Positions 13,830 to 14,437 of a stretch of 14,437 nucleotides of DNA are shown here, piece after piece. The notes below the pieces were generated by a model that worked only from the letters and a program-made list of their open reading frames with translations, made no database searches and was not told the origin of the DNA. This DNA is from Bacilli bacterium (lineage in GTDB: Bacteria; Bacillota_I; Bacilli_A; RF39; UBA660): positions 1 through 14,437 of the forward strand of contig JAQVXV010000017.1 of assembly GCA_028708945.1 (NCBI GenBank), given 5' to 3'. The position numbers and the translations under genes are program-made. Each line of letters starts with the position of its first letter. Position 1 is the first letter of the stretch.

Positions 13830-14015
13830 ATGGAAAACAATGAATTAATTTTGAAAGTATCAGAGATAGTAGATTTGTTTATTAAAGATGAAATTACTAA
13901 CAATGATGTGCAAGATATTTTAGAAGGATTCAGTATTAGATATAACGAAGATTACGAAGAATTATATACTCTATTTAACTCTATCCTAAAGGAGAAAGAA
14001 TATGGTAAAGAATAA
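13830..14015 (+). CDS. Small acidic protein, 61 aa, preceding the recombinase
   Basis: 61 residues, acidic and helical (KVSEIVDLFIKDEITNNDVQ, then EELYTLFNSILKEKEYG). Ribosome site AAAGGAA lies 7-8 bases before ATG 13830 and a good promoter lies just upstream. Its last 14 bases overlap the start of the recombinase gene and contain part of that gene's leader, so the two are translated together. Small acidic open frames of this sort are common directly before large serine recombinase genes in Bacillota elements, which suggests a partner or regulator of recombination. No family name can be given. Confidence 0.65.
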   Translation: MENNELILKVSEIVDLFIKDEITNNDVQDILEGFSIRYNEDYEELYTLFNSILKEKEYGKE

Positions 14016-14437
14016 ACTTAAAGAAGATAGTAGAAAATATGCAATATACTCTCGTAAATCTAAGTTTACTGGTAAAGGTGAAAGTGTTGATAATCAGATT
14101 GAAATATGTAAGAGTAAACTTAAATTAAACTTTGAAGATATAGATTTAGATAATGATGTTATTGTTTATGAGGATGAAGGCTTTAGTGGTGCAAATACGA
14201 AAAGACCTAGTTTTCAAAGACTATTACAAGATATAAGAGACAAAAAGATTAAGTCCGTATTCTTTTATCGACTAGATAGAATTAGTCGTAATGTAAGTGA
14301 TTTTTGCAACATTAAAGATGAGTTTGAAAAGTATGATGTGTCTTTCTTCTCTGCAAGTGAAAACTTTGAAAGTGTTACTCCGGGCGGACGTGCCATGATT
14401 ATGATGACATCAATCTTCTCTCAACTTGAAAGAGATA
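14002..14437 (+). CDS. Large serine recombinase, N-terminal part (cut by window edge)
   Basis: ATG 14002 follows AAAGGAG (13988-13994). The visible 145 residues are the resolvase catalytic domain: YSRKS with catalytic Ser20 and Arg18, SVDNQIEICK, DEGFSGANTKRPSFQRLL, FYRLDRISRN (the Arg-x-x-Asp-Arg active-site stretch), and GRAMIMMTSIFSQLERD at the edge, as in phiC31/SpoIVCA-type integrases. The ~300-residue zinc and coiled-coil part that binds att DNA lies beyond the window. It reads rightward and is probably the last gene before attR, so the element would be about 15-16 kb. Its left end splits a sporulation sigma gene, as SpoIVCA's element does in B. subtilis, but similarity to SpoIVCA itself cannot be judged from this part. 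Confidence 0.92.
   Translation, partial: MVKNKLKEDSRKYAIYSRKSKFTGKGESVDNQIEICKSKLKLNFEDIDLDNDVIVYEDEGFSGANTKRPSFQRLLQDIRDKKIKSVFFYRLDRISRNVSDFCNIKDEFEKYDVSFFSASENFESVTPGGRAMIMMTSIFSQLERD

Noticed and set aside
1..14437. tRNA, rRNA, CRISPR array or IS element
   Set aside because: No cloverleaf-type sequence, rRNA-like stretch, repeat-spacer array, or transposase frame was found.

Overview
AT-rich (by eye about 70-75% A+T) DNA using the standard code: Trp is TGG and every gene whose end is visible stops at TAA or TAG. The first ~130 bases encode a piece of a SigK/SigE-type sporulation sigma factor that loses family similarity abruptly. The last 436 bases encode the N-terminus of a large serine recombinase. 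The simplest reading is a low-GC, probably spore-forming Bacillota chromosome in which a sporulation sigma gene is split by a skin-like integrated element. The left junction lies near 124-137. The right junction and the rest of the sigma gene would lie beyond the window.

Layout. 1-183: truncated sigma gene reading into the element. 153-638: double-HTH regulator starting almost at the junction. 667-2038 (-): ComEC-like metallo-beta-lactamase (MBL) fold protein coupled to a four-helix membrane protein. 2253-2363 (-): a 36-codon basic peptide. 2364-2904: non-coding, with two minus-strand terminators and odd inverted repeats. 2905-3321 (-) and 3450-3692 (+): zinc-ribbon protein and a divergent XRE repressor with tandem 17-bp dyads between them. 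3744-5409 (-): small accessory genes (104, 66, about 150 and 98 aa) plus a 59-aa excisionase-like HTH, with intrinsic terminators between sub-units. 5484-12082 (-): a two-gene restriction-modification-like operon, a PLD-nuclease/SF2 helicase followed by an Eco57I/TaqI-type adenine methyltransferase. 12185-13648 (+): a divergent PD-(D/E)XK (NERD-like) plus DUF2075-type helicase, sharing a symmetric promoter region with the operon. 13830-14437 (+): a 61-aa protein overlapping the recombinase gene.

How it may work together. The recombinase and the small HTH (candidate directionality factor) would move the element in and out of the sigma gene. The payload looks like a defence island: the PLD-helicase/methyltransferase pair and the nuclease-helicase fire outward from one dyad that holds both -10 boxes, and the MBL/membrane pair is a candidate second module. 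No terminator is evident between the methyltransferase gene and the excisionase-like gene, so defence transcription could reach the excision control gene. The most novel candidates are the nuclease-DUF2075 gene next to the PLD/Eco57I operon, the MBL/4TM pair, and the defence cargo being inside an element that splits a sporulation sigma gene.
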